In this document: in pieces, positions 62,951 to 64,000 of the stretch
Layout of the letters: each line of letters begins with the position of its first letter
Position numbering within the stretch: the stretch's first letter is position 1
Assembly (NCBI RefSeq): GCF_031877795.1
Contig: NC_133971.1
Span: 146,501-210,500 of the forward strand
Length of the DNA: 64,000 nt
Source: Strix aluco
Lineage: Eukaryota > Chordata > Aves > Strigiformes > Strigidae
Reading direction: 5' to 3'
The notes under the pieces: model-generated
Told to the model about the DNA's origin: nothing
Database searches by the model: none
The model's input: the letters and a program-made list of their open reading frames with translations, nothing else
Translations under genes and position numbers: made by a program

Positions 62951-63734
62951 CGGGGGAGGCCGGAGGCCGCGTTGTGTGCGCGGGGGTGTCTGTCGGACAC
63001 ACGGTCGGATCTGGGGGTGGGATTTTGACTGTCGGTGACGTAGGGGCGAGGTGTAGACCCCGTCTTGAGAGGGACTAAAACTTGGATGTTCTGGATGGTG
63101 TAAAAAAAGAAAAGAAAAAAAGCACGCCTCTGTTGTTGAGGTCAGCGCCTTTCAGTGCGTTCAGGAACGAGCACAGCGACAGCCACCCTCTTATCTGCCG
63201 GTTGATTTAACATTCCGTGATTTTCAAAAAACCCGTATCTTCAGACGACACGTTACAAATTCGGTTTTACTTTCTTGTGCTGGGTGTAACTCGCTTCGCG
63301 GCTCGCCTCGCGGCGGGCGGCACACAGGGCATAGCAGGTGGGTGCCCAGGGTTGCTGCTCTGGAAGTGTGTGTTGTGTGAGCCCCGCGGCGCTGACCGCG
63401 CTTGGCCGACGGTTTTCCTGATGGCTGCACCCACGAAGGCAGCGGTCAAGCTGACAGTCGCGCTCTGTGGTAACCCCGTATGTTATAAAGAAAAGGTAAA
63501 TCTGGGGTGGTGTCTGTCCGGAAGCAGCAGGAAGTTACTATCTTTGAACTGGCAAAAGCCGCTTAATTTCTTCCTCCACCTTTCAAAAACTACGCAGAAG
63601 GACTTTAGTTAATTCAGCGTAACACATTCGAGTCATGTCAATTGTTACCCTCCCGTGTGGCTTTTAAACAGTGATTAAGACAATGTGTTCTTTTGGATTT
63701 TTCATTGGTACGTGCTCGTATTGGGCTTCGAGGC
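62951..63734. other. Presumed first intron or flank of the plus-strand gene, nothing seen
   Basis: 0.8 kb of falling GC content with an A-rich tract at 63102-63121. No coding frame or repeat is recognised. Confidence 0.4.
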
Positions 63735-64000
63735 ACAGTTTTGGTAGCTCCAGGGGGGGTTTCTCTGAGAAGACACCAGAAGCTGCTCCGTGTCGCGGGC
63801 AGCTCCAGGACGGACCCGCCGCTAGCCGCAGCTGAGCCGGTCGCAGCAGTGGCAGCGCTGCTGGGGTAATGTATTTGAGAAAGGGTGGAAAACACTGTGC
63901 CACAGCGGCTGGGAGAGAGGAGCGAGAAAATGTGAGAGAACAGCCCTGCAGAGACCGGGTCAGCAAGGAAGGAGGGGAGGAGGTGCTGCAGGATCTCCCT
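63735..64000 (+). mobile_element. ERVL-type LTR, 5' part, cut by the window end
   Basis: It shares with the LTR at 54243-55117 the order GTTTTGGTAGCTCC, TCTGAGAAGACACCAGAAGC, CAGGACGGACCCGCCGCTAG, TAATGTATTTGAGAAAGGG and GAGAACAGCCCTGCAGAGAC. Same family, plus strand. Its first 40-50 bases are not clear and the element continues beyond the window, so whether it is solo cannot be told. Confidence 0.72.

Noticed and set aside
61705-63002. Frames of 192-279 codons in the second CpG island
   Set aside because: Same GC-driven composition; the only supported coding parts are POLR1E exons 1 and 2 in one minus-strand frame.

Overview
The window is vertebrate nuclear DNA, and almost certainly from a bird. 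It has intron-split genes with GT-AG splice sites, CpG-island promoters, many 5'-truncated CR1 LINE fragments, and the ERVL-type solo LTRs that are common in avian genomes. The gene set matches human chromosome 9p13, which is orthologous to the avian Z chromosome. Z linkage is therefore likely, but it is inferred from gene content only.

Layout from left to right. (1) 193-561: the last coding exon of DCAF10 (+), followed by a long AT-rich stretch that is probably its 3' UTR. (2) 9744-10619: the complete single-exon coding region of SLC25A51 (-), the mitochondrial NAD+ carrier. Its 3' UTR lies to the left and a probable 5' noncoding exon lies near 14.2 kb. (3) 13.4-15.5 kb: a large CpG island that looks like a shared, divergent promoter for SLC25A51 (-) and FBXO10 (+). 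(4) 16191-36375: the whole FBXO10 coding region in ten coding exons. I joined the exons by phase to a continuous 961-residue protein, an F-box plus right-handed beta-helix protein with a C-terminal CaaX box. (5) 36.4-42.2 kb: FBXO10 and POLR1E converge here, with intergenic DNA and a CR1 copy between them. (6) 42634-62029: the whole POLR1E coding region (-) in twelve exons, giving 414 residues. (7) 61.7-62.9 kb: a second CpG island, where POLR1E starts and a divergent plus-strand gene (ZBTB5 by synteny) probably begins. (8) 63.7 kb to the end: part of another ERVL-type LTR.

The genes serve separate jobs. DCAF10 and FBXO10 are substrate receptors of two different cullin-RING ubiquitin ligases (CUL4 and CUL1). 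SLC25A51 imports NAD+ into mitochondria. POLR1E is an RNA polymerase I subunit. They do not form a pathway or operon; their order is inherited synteny.

I found no new biological system. The points most worth checking are: a 300-bp CR1 core present twice in inverted orientation 19 kb apart with only two differences while its flanks are far diverged; an inversion relative to human that brings SLC25A51 next to FBXO10; a 29-unit G-rich minisatellite beside an FBXO10 exon; and an apparently nested pair of LTRs in POLR1E intron 2.
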